Source: Caulobacter sp. (GTDB taxonomy: Bacteria > Pseudomonadota > Alphaproteobacteria > Caulobacterales > Caulobacteraceae). Taken from it: a stretch of DNA of 64,000 nucleotides. Location of the stretch: contig JARWZW010000013.1 in the NCBI GenBank assembly GCA_029866155.1, positions 62,001 through 126,000 of the forward strand. Direction: 5' to 3'. Positions 30,709 to 40,963 of the stretch are shown here, piece by piece. Made by a program: the position numbers and the translations under genes. The first letter of the stretch is position 1. Every line of letters starts with the position of its first letter. The notes beneath the pieces are model-generated. The model was not told the origin of the DNA, did not search any database, and was given only the letters and a program-made list of their open reading frames with translations.

Positions 30709-31108
30709 GGTCGTCCTCGCCCTTGTGGTGCTTGCCCTGCCGTTGCCTGTCCGGGCGGCGTCACCCGAGGCCATGGAGGCACGATATACGCCCGCCTATG
30801 ACCGCTGCCTCGACCAGCCCGGCGGTCAGACCACCTACGGCATGATCCAGTGCACAGCGGAGGAACTGAAGGTCCAGGACGGCCGCCTGAACCAGGCCTA
30901 CCGCGTCGCCATGGCAGACCTGAACGATCGCCAGAAAGCCCGACTGAAGACGGCCCAGAGGGCCTGGATTGCTTTTCGCGACGCAGACTGCGCCGCCCAG
31001 TTTGACGAAGACTGGGGAACCCTGTCCCGTGTCACGGCCAATATGTGCGTGCTGCAGCGAACCGTAGAGCGCACCCTGGAACTCGAGGCCTATCGTCAGG
31101 CGGAATAG
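30695..31108 (+). CDS. lysozyme inhibitor LprI family (DUF1311) protein
   Basis: signal peptide; CTAEELKVQDGRLNQAYRVAMADLNDRQKARLKTAQRAWIAFRDADC; overlaps accA end by 14 nt. Confidence 0.85.
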   Translation: MAWLKVVLALVVLALPLPVRAASPEAMEARYTPAYDRCLDQPGGQTTYGMIQCTAEELKVQDGRLNQAYRVAMADLNDRQKARLKTAQRAWIAFRDADCAAQFDEDWGTLSRVTANMCVLQRTVERTLELEAYRQAE

Positions 31109-31197
31109 GGAGTTGGCCCAGGGTCAGCCCGCGCCGGACTCTGCACCGGGCCTGTTGTGCAACCCCTCTTGCCTGACGCCGGGTGACGTTCTGATAG

Positions 31198-32205
<1,008 letters not shown>

Positions 32206-32317
32206 CGCCGGTCGGCGAAAACGTTCTGTCAACCTCTGTGACGTTTCAGACAAGTTTTCGCAAAATCACCCGGTTTGGGCCGGGGGATTAGGCCGGCGTT
32301 AGAAAGCAGCTCCTCAT

Positions 32318-32338
32318 GTGTCTCCGGTCTGGAGACAC
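32318..32338 (+). promoter_or_regulatory. perfect hairpin containing the Shine-Dalgarno of the downstream GGDEF/EAL gene
   Basis: GTGTCTCC GGTCT GGAGACAC; GGAG of the 3' arm is 7 nt from ATG 32342. Confidence 0.6.
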
Positions 32339-32341
32339 CGA

Positions 32342-34558
32342 ATGCTGACGCTTCGAGACGTCGCTACTCTGATCACCCCGGCTGCCCCCTCCGACCCTGG
32401 GGGCCTGCTCTATGACCGCTTCCGGGCCGAGCCGGATACGCTGATCGTGCCGGTCGTCGATGACTCTGGAAAGCCGGTTGGTCTTCTGGATCGCAACGAC
32501 TTCTTTCTGAAGATGGCGGCGGAGTATGGGCGGGCTCTCTATGCTCGGCGGCCGATCTCGGCGTTGATGCACTCAGAGCCCCTGATCGTGGATGCGGGGG
32601 TTTCCCTTGCGGACTTTACTGCAGACAGTCTTTCCTGTCGGCCGTCGGAACTGCTCAGCGGCTATATCGTCACCGATGGCGGGCGGTACCTGGGGGTCGG
32701 CACGATCCTTTCCCTGCTGCAAGCCTCCAGCGATGCGAACAGGAAGGTGGCCATGGCCCTGGCCTCTGCCAATGCTGCGGCCGAGCAGGCGCGGACCTTC
32801 ATGACCGAGGTGGTGGAGTCCATGCCGGCGGTCGTATTCGTCAAACAGGCCAGCGACAACCGCTACATCCTCCTGAACCGGGCGGGTGAACAGCTTCTGG
32901 GCTATAGCCGGGAGGAAATGATCGGGCGGACGGACGCCGAACTTTACGAACCGGGACTGGCCGCCACCTACCTCGAACGCGACCAGGAAGTGCTCGTCTC
33001 TGGTGAAGTCCGGATCATCGAGGAGGAGGTTGTCCCGCGCCGCGACGGGGCCACCATCACCCTGCGCACCAAGAAGCGGGTGATCCTGGGCAAGGATGGG
33101 CGGCCGCAGTATCTGATTGGCGTGTCCGAGGACATTTCAGAGCGGAAACGGGCTGAAGAACAGATCGCGCGGCTGGCTCACTATGATCCGCTGACCGACC
33201 TGCCAAACCGGGTGCTGTTCCAATCCGCCCTGCGTGAAGCCTTGTCGGGCTCGAGACGCCGCCCTGAGTGCGTCGCCGTTCACTGCATCGATCTGGACCG
33301 CTTCAAGGTCGTGAACGACACGCTCGGGCACCCGGCCGGGGACGCGCTGCTGCGCGCCGCCGCCGACCGGTTGCGAGGGTGCGTCCGCGAAGGCGACACC
33401 GTCGCTCGTCTCGGAGGCGACGAGTTCGCTGTTGTCCAGAGGGGCTTGACCAGCGACATGGACGCCACGCGGCTGGCGGCCCGCATCGTCGACACCCTGT
33501 CCCAGCCTTTCGACATTCAGGGGCATCAGGTGGTGGCCGGGGCCAGTGTTGGGGTCGCCTTGTCGCCAAACGATGGCCTCGAGCCTGATGAACTGCTCAA
33601 GAAGTCCGACATGGCGCTTTACCGGGCCAAGGCGGAGGGACGCGGCGGATTTCACTTCTTCGAGCCCGCAATGGACGAGAAGTTGCAGGCCAAACGGGCG
33701 CTCGAAGTGGATCTTCGCAAGGCCCTCGCTGACGGCCAGTTCGAACTCCACTATCAGCCACTGTACAATCTCGCCGAAAACCGGATCAGCGGTTGTGAGG
33801 CGCTGGTGCGCTGGAACCATCCGTTGTCCGGGATGATTTCGCCCGCCGATTTCATCCCGCTGGCCGAGGAAATTGGCCTGATCACTCCGATTGGCGACTG
33901 GGTTCTGCGCGAGGCCTGTGAGGTGGCTGTCCGATGGCCTTCTCACGTCCGGTTGGCGGTCAATCTATCGCCGGCCCAGTTTCGGGGACGGCATCTCGTG
34001 TCATCGGTGATTTCAGCCCTGGCCCATTCGGGACTTGAAGCGTCGCGGCTGGAACTGGAGATCACCGAGTCCGTGCTGCTGCAGAACAACTCGGACAACC
34101 TGGCCATACTGCACGATCTCAAGGCCATGGGCGTGCGAATTTCCATGGATGATTTTGGCACCGGATACTCATCCCTGAGCTATCTCCGGAGCTTCCCCTT
34201 CGACAAGATCAAGATCGATCAGACGTTCGTTCGGGACATCCTGCATGATTCAGACGCCATGGCGATTATCCGGGCCGTGATGGACATGGGGGCCAGCCTC
34301 GGGATCGTGACGACTGCTGAAGGCGTTGAGTCCGACGAGCAACTCGAAGAACTGCGGCGCCAGGGCTGTCAGGAAATCCAGGGGTACCTGATCAGTCGTC
34401 CGGCTCCTGCGGCCCAGATTGCAGATTTGCTGGGCGCGGGCGCCGATTTGCGGTTTGCCAGAAATCCGGTGATCGGAACCATGCCGTTCACATTGCCAGG
34501 GAAGCAGACTGCAGCAGTTCGCCGCCGGCGATCGGGGGCGTCTTCCCGCGTCGGTTGA
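32342..34558 (+). CDS. CBS-PAS-GGDEF-EAL cyclic-di-GMP signalling protein
   Basis: N-terminal CBS-like pair, PAS (AVVFVKQASDNRYILLNRAGEQLLGYSREEMIGRTDAEL), ARLGGDEFAVV, GCEALVRWNHP. Confidence 0.95.
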   Translation: MLTLRDVATLITPAAPSDPGGLLYDRFRAEPDTLIVPVVDDSGKPVGLLDRNDFFLKMAAEYGRALYARRPISALMHSEPLIVDAGVSLADFTADSLSCRPSELLSGYIVTDGGRYLGVGTILSLLQASSDANRKVAMALASANAAAEQARTFMTEVVESMPAVVFVKQASDNRYILLNRAGEQLLGYSREEMIGRTDAELYEPGLAATYLERDQEVLVSGEVRIIEEEVVPRRDGATITLRTKKRVILGKDGRPQYLIGVSEDISERKRAEEQIARLAHYDPLTDLPNRVLFQSALREALSGSRRRPECVAVHCIDLDRFKVVNDTLGHPAGDALLRAAADRLRGCVREGDTVARLGGDEFAVVQRGLTSDMDATRLAARIVDTLSQPFDIQGHQVVAGASVGVALSPNDGLEPDELLKKSDMALYRAKAEGRGGFHFFEPAMDEKLQAKRALEVDLRKALADGQFELHYQPLYNLAENRISGCEALVRWNHPLSGMISPADFIPLAEEIGLITPIGDWVLREACEVAVRWPSHVRLAVNLSPAQFRGRHLVSSVISALAHSGLEASRLELEITESVLLQNNSDNLAILHDLKAMGVRISMDDFGTGYSSLSYLRSFPFDKIKIDQTFVRDILHDSDAMAIIRAVMDMGASLGIVTTAEGVESDEQLEELRRQGCQEIQGYLISRPAPAAQIADLLGAGADLRFARNPVIGTMPFTLPGKQTAAVRRRRSGASSRVG

Positions 34559-34561
34559 TTT

Positions 34562-35515
34562 TCAGCGAGAGGGCCCGAAAGTCGCTCGCCTGGCCTCATT
34601 GAGGTCGATCAACGCGTGGCGTGTGTCGTGCAGGGTTCGCTGGATCCGTCGCCCCAGGGTGACATGCGGCAGCGCAGGACCGGGCATGCAGGCTTCCAGT
34701 TCGGCAATAACCCTGGCTGGCGGACCGTCGTTCAGGAAGTGGTTCGCTCCAGCGACGGACCGGAAGCGGATCGGCCGCAGAGTCCGGGCCTCCCTGGCAA
34801 GCCGCTCGGCAGCGCTGATCGGCGCAAAATCATCCTGGTCGCCGTGGACAATATGAACGTCGGCGCTGATCCGGGGCAGCGCCCGATGCATGTGGGTCAA
34901 CTGTGGCGCCTGCTGTCCCACCTCCAGCACGGCATTGCGAAGGTCCCGGGGGATCACCTTCAAGACTCTCTGACCCAAGCGCACAAGGGATCGGGCCATC
35001 GGCCCCGGCTCTCCCAGATAACCGGACAGCAGGACAAGCCCCTCCAGTCGCCTGGGACGACAGGCCGCCATGAGGGTTGAGATGGCCGCCCCGTAGGACT
35101 GTCCCACCAGAAGCAGTCGCTGTCCGGGCACGGTGGAAAGGGCCGGCATCAGGGCCTCCGCCTGGACCCGGATGTCACCAACATGGCTTTCGGGTTGGCT
35201 GCTGGCAAAGCCCGGCCGGTCGACAACCACCATTTCCCGGTCATGGGGCAAATGAGCCAGAACCGGCGCCCAGTACTCGGCCCAGCTTGGCGCTCCGGTG
35301 ATCACGACGATCTTCCACGGGGCCGGCCGGGTTCTGGGTGTGGTCAGGGCGGACAGGATCCAGCGATGGCTCCCACCGGCCTGGAAGGTGACGCGGCGGA
35401 CCACAGAGGGATCATACCGGGTCGCTGTGGGGACATGTTCGAAGCGACCCGAGGCTGCGCTTTCGAACGCCGCCCAGCCCAGCCCCATGACTCCCTTTGG
35501 TCGATCTCTCGCCAT
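34562..35515 (-). CDS. alpha/beta hydrolase
   Basis: VVVDRPGFASSQ; LLLVGQSYGAAIS; HIVHGDQDDFAPI; ANHFLN. Confidence 0.85.
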   Translation of the reverse strand: MARDRPKGVMGLGWAAFESAASGRFEHVPTATRYDPSVVRRVTFQAGGSHRWILSALTTPRTRPAPWKIVVITGAPSWAEYWAPVLAHLPHDREMVVVDRPGFASSQPESHVGDIRVQAEALMPALSTVPGQRLLLVGQSYGAAISTLMAACRPRRLEGLVLLSGYLGEPGPMARSLVRLGQRVLKVIPRDLRNAVLEVGQQAPQLTHMHRALPRISADVHIVHGDQDDFAPISAAERLAREARTLRPIRFRSVAGANHFLNDGPPARVIAELEACMPGPALPHVTLGRRIQRTLHDTRHALIDLNEARRATFGPSR

Positions 35516-35675
35516 GGTGTTTACGTTCCGCCCCGGTGCCTTCAGTCGCGGAACCAAATCTGTGGGCTCGAGCCGTCACCGGCAAGCGGCAGGGACGAGC
35601 AGATCTCATGAACAGGCCGTGATCAGACCGGGTCACGCCTCCACTACCGGGTCCAGGCCGCTGACCGGCTGGGAA

Positions 35676-36017
35676 TCAGGCGCGATAGAGGTTCTCGACG
35701 TCGACGATCGCACCGTCGCATTCCATGACGGCGAAAGCGGCGCAAAGAACCTCCCGGAGGATCATTTCATTGGGTAGCCATTGCGACTGACGGCGCACCG
35801 AGAGGATCAGGTCAGGAATAGCGGCGCGCAGCGCCTCGCTTGAGGCCAGGTTTTCGAGCTGCCGCTGGAGTTGCTCCCAGGTGCAGATGGGCATGGGAGC
35901 GCCGACCACGGCGGCACGGCGAAACCGTCCCTGGAACCGCTCGATCTCTGCCCGCATCCAGATCGAATGGCCGAGGCCAAGGCTGGCGGTCCTGTCATGG
36001 TCATTTGCCGGAATCAT
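35676..36017 (-). CDS. hypothetical protein
   Basis: MIPANDHDRTASLGLGHSIWMRAEIERFQGRF...; upstream ATG at 36083 also possible. Confidence 0.55.
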   Translation of the reverse strand: MIPANDHDRTASLGLGHSIWMRAEIERFQGRFRRAAVVGAPMPICTWEQLQRQLENLASSEALRAAIPDLILSVRRQSQWLPNEMILREVLCAAFAVMECDGAIVDVENLYRA

Positions 36018-36204
36018 GGAGCCCTCACCCGAGACAGTTCCACATTGGACCAATCCGTTCGGTGTTCGCGTGACGGCGATCACGCGCGACGCCAGAATCC
36101 TTGTGGTGGTCCGGCGGGGGTTAGAATGACCTTTCTAGACTGGAGTTCTACAGAAGGGCATCGGTCGCCGGACAAGGCGACATTTCCGAATAAAGGAGCG
36201 CTGC

Positions 36205-36690
36205 ATGTCTGCCGCCAAGAAGAGCAAGAAGTCTGCCGTGATCGAGACCGGTGTCGATATGGATATCGCCCGTAAAATCTGGCTGGCCGGTGTCGGCGCC
36301 TATGGACGAGCCTATACCGAGGCGCAGGATGCCGCTGAAAAGCTGGCCCATGGTGCTTCCGACGCCTTTGATCAGCTTGTCGCCAAGGGAGAGCAGGTGG
36401 AGGACTCCGTCCGGGAACGCATCGCCAAGGCGCCGGCCGGCAAAAAGGTCGCCAGCCTGATGGGCGAAGTCACCAAGACCTCGAAGGCGCGGCGCGAGGC
36501 GCTGGAGGCCCGGATCGGCGCAGTTCGGAAATCCCTTACAGAAACCCTGGCCCCGTTCAATCTGGCGGCCTTGGGGGAAGCGGTTCAGGCCCTGACCCTG
36601 CAGGTGGAGGCCCTGACGGAAGAGGTGGCGACCCTGAAGGCCGAAAAGCCGGCCCGCAAGGCCGCAAAACCCGTCGAAGACGCCGCCTGA
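36205..36690 (+). CDS. phasin-like PHA granule-associated protein (PhaF/PhaI type)
   Basis: ARKIWLAGVGAYGRAYTEAQDAAEKLAHGASDAFDQLVAKGEQVEDSVRERIA; Lys/Ala-rich C-terminus. Confidence 0.88.
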   Translation: MSAAKKSKKSAVIETGVDMDIARKIWLAGVGAYGRAYTEAQDAAEKLAHGASDAFDQLVAKGEQVEDSVRERIAKAPAGKKVASLMGEVTKTSKARREALEARIGAVRKSLTETLAPFNLAALGEAVQALTLQVEALTEEVATLKAEKPARKAAKPVEDAA

Positions 36691-36712
36691 TCCCGGAAGG
36701 TCGCCGTCCTGG

Positions 36713-37294
36713 TCATGGCGCCAGGGCGGCGACCGGCATCATTATCTGGGCCGCCGCCCTGGCTATCCGTTCCCGCTCAGAGCCGGCTTCGCCGGCCAAC
36801 TCCAGGGCGACGGGATGGAACCCGACGAGGGTGCTCATCTGGCTTGCCAATCCCTGTGAGCTCTGAAGGGTGCCCCCGATGGTCCCCTTCATTCGCAGTG
36901 CTTCAAGGCAGGATAGTAGGGCTGTTCTCTGCCCGGTCAGAATGCGCCTGGCGGACTGGGCGACGGCCGTGTTCTCGATCGCCAGGCCTGGTTCGCGGTA
37001 GAAGAAACGGGCGTCCCAAGCCTCCTCAACGAGAATATGGACATGGGTCCAGAGCATCTCGAGGCTGGGCTCGCGCAGGCAAGCCGTGGTCGCCGCGTCC
37101 AGAACCAGGGCCAGCTCCGAGGCATAGGCTTCCATCAGCTCCGCCAGGATCTGCGGCTTGCCCTTGAAGTGGTAGTAGAGATGTCCTGCACTGATCCCCA
37201 TGGCCGAGGCGATATCGACGGCCGAAAGGGGGGCGACGCCATCCTGGTTGAACAGCTCCCGGGAGGCTTCGAGTATGCGGTCGCGCGTTTTCAA
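36713..37294 (-). CDS. TetR family regulator (PhaD-like by context)
   Basis: MKTRDRILEASRELFNQDGVAPLSAVDIASAMGISAGHLYYHFKGKPQIL. Confidence 0.9.
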   Translation of the reverse strand: MKTRDRILEASRELFNQDGVAPLSAVDIASAMGISAGHLYYHFKGKPQILAELMEAYASELALVLDAATTACLREPSLEMLWTHVHILVEEAWDARFFYREPGLAIENTAVAQSARRILTGQRTALLSCLEALRMKGTIGGTLQSSQGLASQMSTLVGFHPVALELAGEAGSERERIARAAAQIMMPVAALAP

Positions 37295-37393
37295 CTGCCG
37301 CAGTCTCCAGTTGACTTGGCCTATCAGGGGTTCAGCATAGGCTCACAAAACGCAGCCGGGCGAGAACGATCTGGCGCGACGGGAGGCGAGGCA

Positions 37394-39085
37394 ATGACGA
37401 AGGCAGGGATCCACCTGGAGACAGGGGGGGCAACGGATAATTCCGGGGGGCTCAATCCGATTGTCGGGGTGGCCAGAGAAGACCTGATCGGCGCAGTCGG
37501 TGTGCTTCTGCGGGAAACGGCCGGTCGTCCCGTCAAGACCCTGAAACATGTCGCGGCCTTCAACGGAGAGTTGGTCAGGATCGTCACCGGAAAGTCAGAA
37601 CTGGAGCCGGCCGCCCGCGATAAACGGTTCGCAGATCCCGCCTGGCGGACCAATCCGCTCTACCGGGCCGGGATGCAATACTATCTAGCGGTCCAGAAGG
37701 GGGTTGCCGGCTGGCTGGACGATGTCGAGTTTGACGAGCTTGAGCGGGCGCGGGCGAACTTCGTGACCGGCATGATTCTGGACAGCCTTGCTCCGTCAAA
37801 CAGCCTGGTCGGGAATCCGTCGGCCATCAAGAAGGCCTTCGAGACGGGTGGCGGTTCGCTTCTGAAAGGGCTCCGGAACGCCTATGACGACCTTACCAAG
37901 AACGACGGGATCGTTAGCCAGGTCGACAAACGACCTTTCAAGGTTGGCGAAAACCTCGCCGTCAGTCCCGGCAGTGTGATTCACCGCACGGAGATGATGG
38001 AGCTGATCCAGTATCAGCCGAGTACCGAGACGGTGCATCAGACGCCCCTGATGATCATTCCGCCCCAGATCAACAAGGCCTATGTGAACGACCTGTCTCC
38101 GGACAAGTCGATGGTCCGGTTCCTGGTGAGCAGCGGTTTCCAGGTGTTCCTGGTCAGCTGGCGAAATCCGACCCGGGAACAGGCCCACTGGGGTCTGGGC
38201 GATTATGTGGACTCACTGATCGAGGCTACCGATGTGGTTCGTTCCGTCACCGGGTCGACCCAGGTCAATCTTTCCGGCGCCTGTTCCGGCGGGATAACCA
38301 CCGCCACACTTCTCAGTCGGCTCGCTGCAGAGGGAGACGACCGGATCGGCGCCGTTTCGATGATGGTCTGTGTGCTCGATCCCGACGCGTCGGACAGTGA
38401 AGCCGGTGCGCTGGTCTCCAAACACGGCATCGAGATGGCGCGCCAGCGATCAGCCAAGAAGGGGATTCTCGAGGGGGCATCCCTATCCAGAACCTTTGCA
38501 TGGCTGCGACCCAATGATCTGGTCTGGAACTACGTCATCAACAACTATCTACATGGCGAAGATCCGCCGCCGTTTGATGTCCTGTTCTGGAACAACGACA
38601 GCACCAACCTGACTGCAGCACTCCATTCCGACTATCTTCGGGTTTATGAAGATCAGCCGTTCCGCAATCCCGGTCAGGTCGAATTGGCGGGCCACAAGGT
38701 CGACCTGACCAAGGTTACCCAGGATCTGTTTGTCGTGGCCGGAGTCACGGACCACATAACCCCTTGGAAAGCCTGCTACCGCCTGACCCAGTTGATTGGC
38801 TCGCCAAAGGTGGACTTCGTCCTGTCCCAGGCAGGACATATCCAGGCCCTGCTGAATCCGCCGGGCAATCCCAAGGCCAAGTATTTCCACAGCGCCACCC
38901 GTCCGCCGGCTTCGATCGAAGACTGGCTAACAAATGCCGCTGAGGAAAAATCCGGGTCCTGGTGGCCCTTCTGGAAGGACTGGCTTGCGGAACGGTCAGG
39001 ACCGCTCAGGGCGGCCCCCAAGTCGCTCGGTTCCCGGAAATACCGCCCGCGGGAGGCTGCGCCCGGCCTCTATGCATTTGAATAG
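37394..39085 (+). CDS. phaC: poly(3-hydroxyalkanoate) synthase, class II-like
   Basis: NPLYRAGMQYYLAVQKGV; PSNSLVGNPSAIKKAFETGGGSLLKGLRN; VNLSGACSGGITTA (lipase-like box); VLSQAGHIQALLNPPGNPKAKYF. Confidence 0.93.
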   Translation: MTKAGIHLETGGATDNSGGLNPIVGVAREDLIGAVGVLLRETAGRPVKTLKHVAAFNGELVRIVTGKSELEPAARDKRFADPAWRTNPLYRAGMQYYLAVQKGVAGWLDDVEFDELERARANFVTGMILDSLAPSNSLVGNPSAIKKAFETGGGSLLKGLRNAYDDLTKNDGIVSQVDKRPFKVGENLAVSPGSVIHRTEMMELIQYQPSTETVHQTPLMIIPPQINKAYVNDLSPDKSMVRFLVSSGFQVFLVSWRNPTREQAHWGLGDYVDSLIEATDVVRSVTGSTQVNLSGACSGGITTATLLSRLAAEGDDRIGAVSMMVCVLDPDASDSEAGALVSKHGIEMARQRSAKKGILEGASLSRTFAWLRPNDLVWNYVINNYLHGEDPPPFDVLFWNNDSTNLTAALHSDYLRVYEDQPFRNPGQVELAGHKVDLTKVTQDLFVVAGVTDHITPWKACYRLTQLIGSPKVDFVLSQAGHIQALLNPPGNPKAKYFHSATRPPASIEDWLTNAAEEKSGSWWPFWKDWLAERSGPLRAAPKSLGSRKYRPREAAPGLYAFE

Positions 39086-39099
39086 CCAAGGATGATCCT

Positions 39100-39978
39100 T
39101 TGAAAGCCGCCCGAAACACCACCGCTGGGGGTTCTGCCGGTCCAGAATTCGCTGTTCTCCAGGCCGGGGGGCGACAGCTGCGGGTCGCCACCTGGAAGGC
39201 GATCCAGCCCCATCCGGTGAGGCCGAGCCGTCCGATTCTGTTCTTCAACGGCATCGGGGCCAATATCGAGGTGATGTCTCCGCTGGCTGACTGGTTTCCC
39301 GATCGTGATCTGATCACCTTCGACATGCCGGGGGTCGGCGGATCGCCCAAGCCGGTAATTCCCTACCGTCCCTGCACGATGGCCTGGACGGCGGCGCGGC
39401 TGCTCGACCAGCTAGGCTATGAGAAGGCGGATGTCATGGGAGTCAGCTGGGGCGGCGGGCTGGCGCAGCAGTTTGCCTTCCAGCATCCGAAGCGGACGGG
39501 CCGGCTGGTCCTGGCCGCCACCTCTGCAGGCGTTATCATGGCGCCGGGAGACATTCGGGCGCTCAGCAAGATGGCGGACCCCAAGCGCTATGTGGATCCG
39601 CAATTCATGCGGCGAAACTTCGAGACTCTCTATGGCGGCGAAACGGTGGGCTCGGATGGCCATATCGGCCGCATCAGTCCCCCATCCCGGACCGGTTATC
39701 TCTTCCAGCTCGGAGCCATGGCGGGATGGACCAGCGTGCCGTTCCTGCCTTTCGTAAAGGCGCCGACCCTGGTGATGATGGGTGATTCTGACCCGATCGT
39801 TCCACTTGTGAACGGCAAGTTCCTCAAGGCTCTGATCCCCAATTCCCGGCTGGAGATCATCGCAGATGGCGGACACCTTTTTCTGGTGACAAAGGCTGCT
39901 GAAAGCGCGCCGCTTATCCGGAGCTTTCTGGATGCACCCGACGCCAACGAGAGGGGCCGGAGTCGAAAGGCGGCCTAG
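39100..39978 (+). CDS. phaZ: intracellular PHA depolymerase-like alpha/beta hydrolase
   Basis: ILFFNGIGANIEVMSPLADWFPDRDLITFDMPGVGGSPKPVIPYR; VMGVSWGGGLAQQFAFQHPKRTGRLVLAATSAG; start TTG. Confidence 0.85.
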   Translation: MKAARNTTAGGSAGPEFAVLQAGGRQLRVATWKAIQPHPVRPSRPILFFNGIGANIEVMSPLADWFPDRDLITFDMPGVGGSPKPVIPYRPCTMAWTAARLLDQLGYEKADVMGVSWGGGLAQQFAFQHPKRTGRLVLAATSAGVIMAPGDIRALSKMADPKRYVDPQFMRRNFETLYGGETVGSDGHIGRISPPSRTGYLFQLGAMAGWTSVPFLPFVKAPTLVMMGDSDPIVPLVNGKFLKALIPNSRLEIIADGGHLFLVTKAAESAPLIRSFLDAPDANERGRSRKAA

Positions 39979-40092
39979 CAGGCTGTTCCGTTATGACCGA
40001 ACCGACCATAAGGGAAAAACGGGCTCTGATTCAAAGTGTTAGAGCATGTTTCGATCCGACAGCCGCGTCACACCTATCGGAACATGCTTTAG
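39977..40092 (-). repeat. ~105 bp intergenic repeat family R2, copy 2 (inverted relative to copy 1)
   Basis: reverse complement AAGCATGTTCCGATAGGTGTGACGCGGCTGTCGGATCGAAACATGCTCTAACACTTTGAATCAGAGCCCG... aligns with 22881-22984. Confidence 0.75.
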
Positions 40093-40174
40093 CCCGACGA
40101 CCCTGACACTCCGTACTTGACCGCCCCCGGGTAAGGCTCAGAACAATCGCTGCAGCAAACCCCAAGGCCTCACC

Positions 40175-40963
40175 ATGATCGAATTGCTCGAACACCCCCT
40201 GTCACCCTACGCGCAGAAGGTGCGGATCGCCCTCGACGAAAAGGGCGTGGAATATGTCCTTCGAACTCCGGAAGCGATGGGTTCGGGTCAGGCGTCGGAG
40301 GCGTTTCGCAAGGCCAATCCGAGGCTCGAAGTCCCCGTGCTGTATTGCGAGGGGCAGGCGATTTTCGACTCGACGATCATTCTGGAATTCATCGAGGAGC
40401 GGTTTCCCGAGCCGTCCCTTCTGCCGACCTCGGCGGCTGACCGGGCCCGGGTGCGGATGATCGAGGATCTTTGCGACACGCATTACGAAGCCATCACTTG
40501 GGGCCTGAGCGAGATCGCCAACTTCAAGCGCGCCACCGGTGAGCAGGCACAGGCAATGCAGACCCGGGCGGCCGAAGAACTGGCCCAGCTTCACGACTGG
40601 CTGCAGGGGCAACTGGGCGACCGTCAGTGGTTCAATGGCGAGCAGTTTGGCTGGGGGGACCTGTCGGTCGCGCCCTATGTTGCCGGGGCGATCGGCTTTG
40701 GCATGGCGCCGGGCGCCGGTCTCCTGTCGGACTGGTTCGCGAGGGCGTCAGCTCGGCCTTCGGTGGCTGCAGCGCTGGAGTCTGCCAAGGCTTCCCTGTC
40801 TGCCATGGCCAATGTCGCCGGGATCGTCGAGGCGGGGCTGTTCAAGCGTCAGTATCGGGATCACCGTCTGGAATGGATGGTCCGCTCGGGCGGGCTGTCG
40901 ATCGTCCAGGAGGGACTCGAGCGCGACAATATCCGCTTCAATGCCGCGCCGGTGCGCGGATGA
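40175..40963 (+). CDS. glutathione S-transferase family protein
   Basis: HPLSPYAQKVRIALDEKGVEYVLRTPE; VPVLYCEGQAIFDSTIILEFIEERFPEPSLLP. Confidence 0.93.
   Translation: MIELLEHPLSPYAQKVRIALDEKGVEYVLRTPEAMGSGQASEAFRKANPRLEVPVLYCEGQAIFDSTIILEFIEERFPEPSLLPTSAADRARVRMIEDLCDTHYEAITWGLSEIANFKRATGEQAQAMQTRAAEELAQLHDWLQGQLGDRQWFNGEQFGWGDLSVAPYVAGAIGFGMAPGAGLLSDWFARASARPSVAAALESAKASLSAMANVAGIVEAGLFKRQYRDHRLEWMVRSGGLSIVQEGLERDNIRFNAAPVRG

Noticed and set aside
32215-32341. c-di-GMP riboswitch upstream of GGDEF/EAL gene
   Set aside because: Conserved c-di-GMP-I core sequence was not recognisable; only generic structure is reported.
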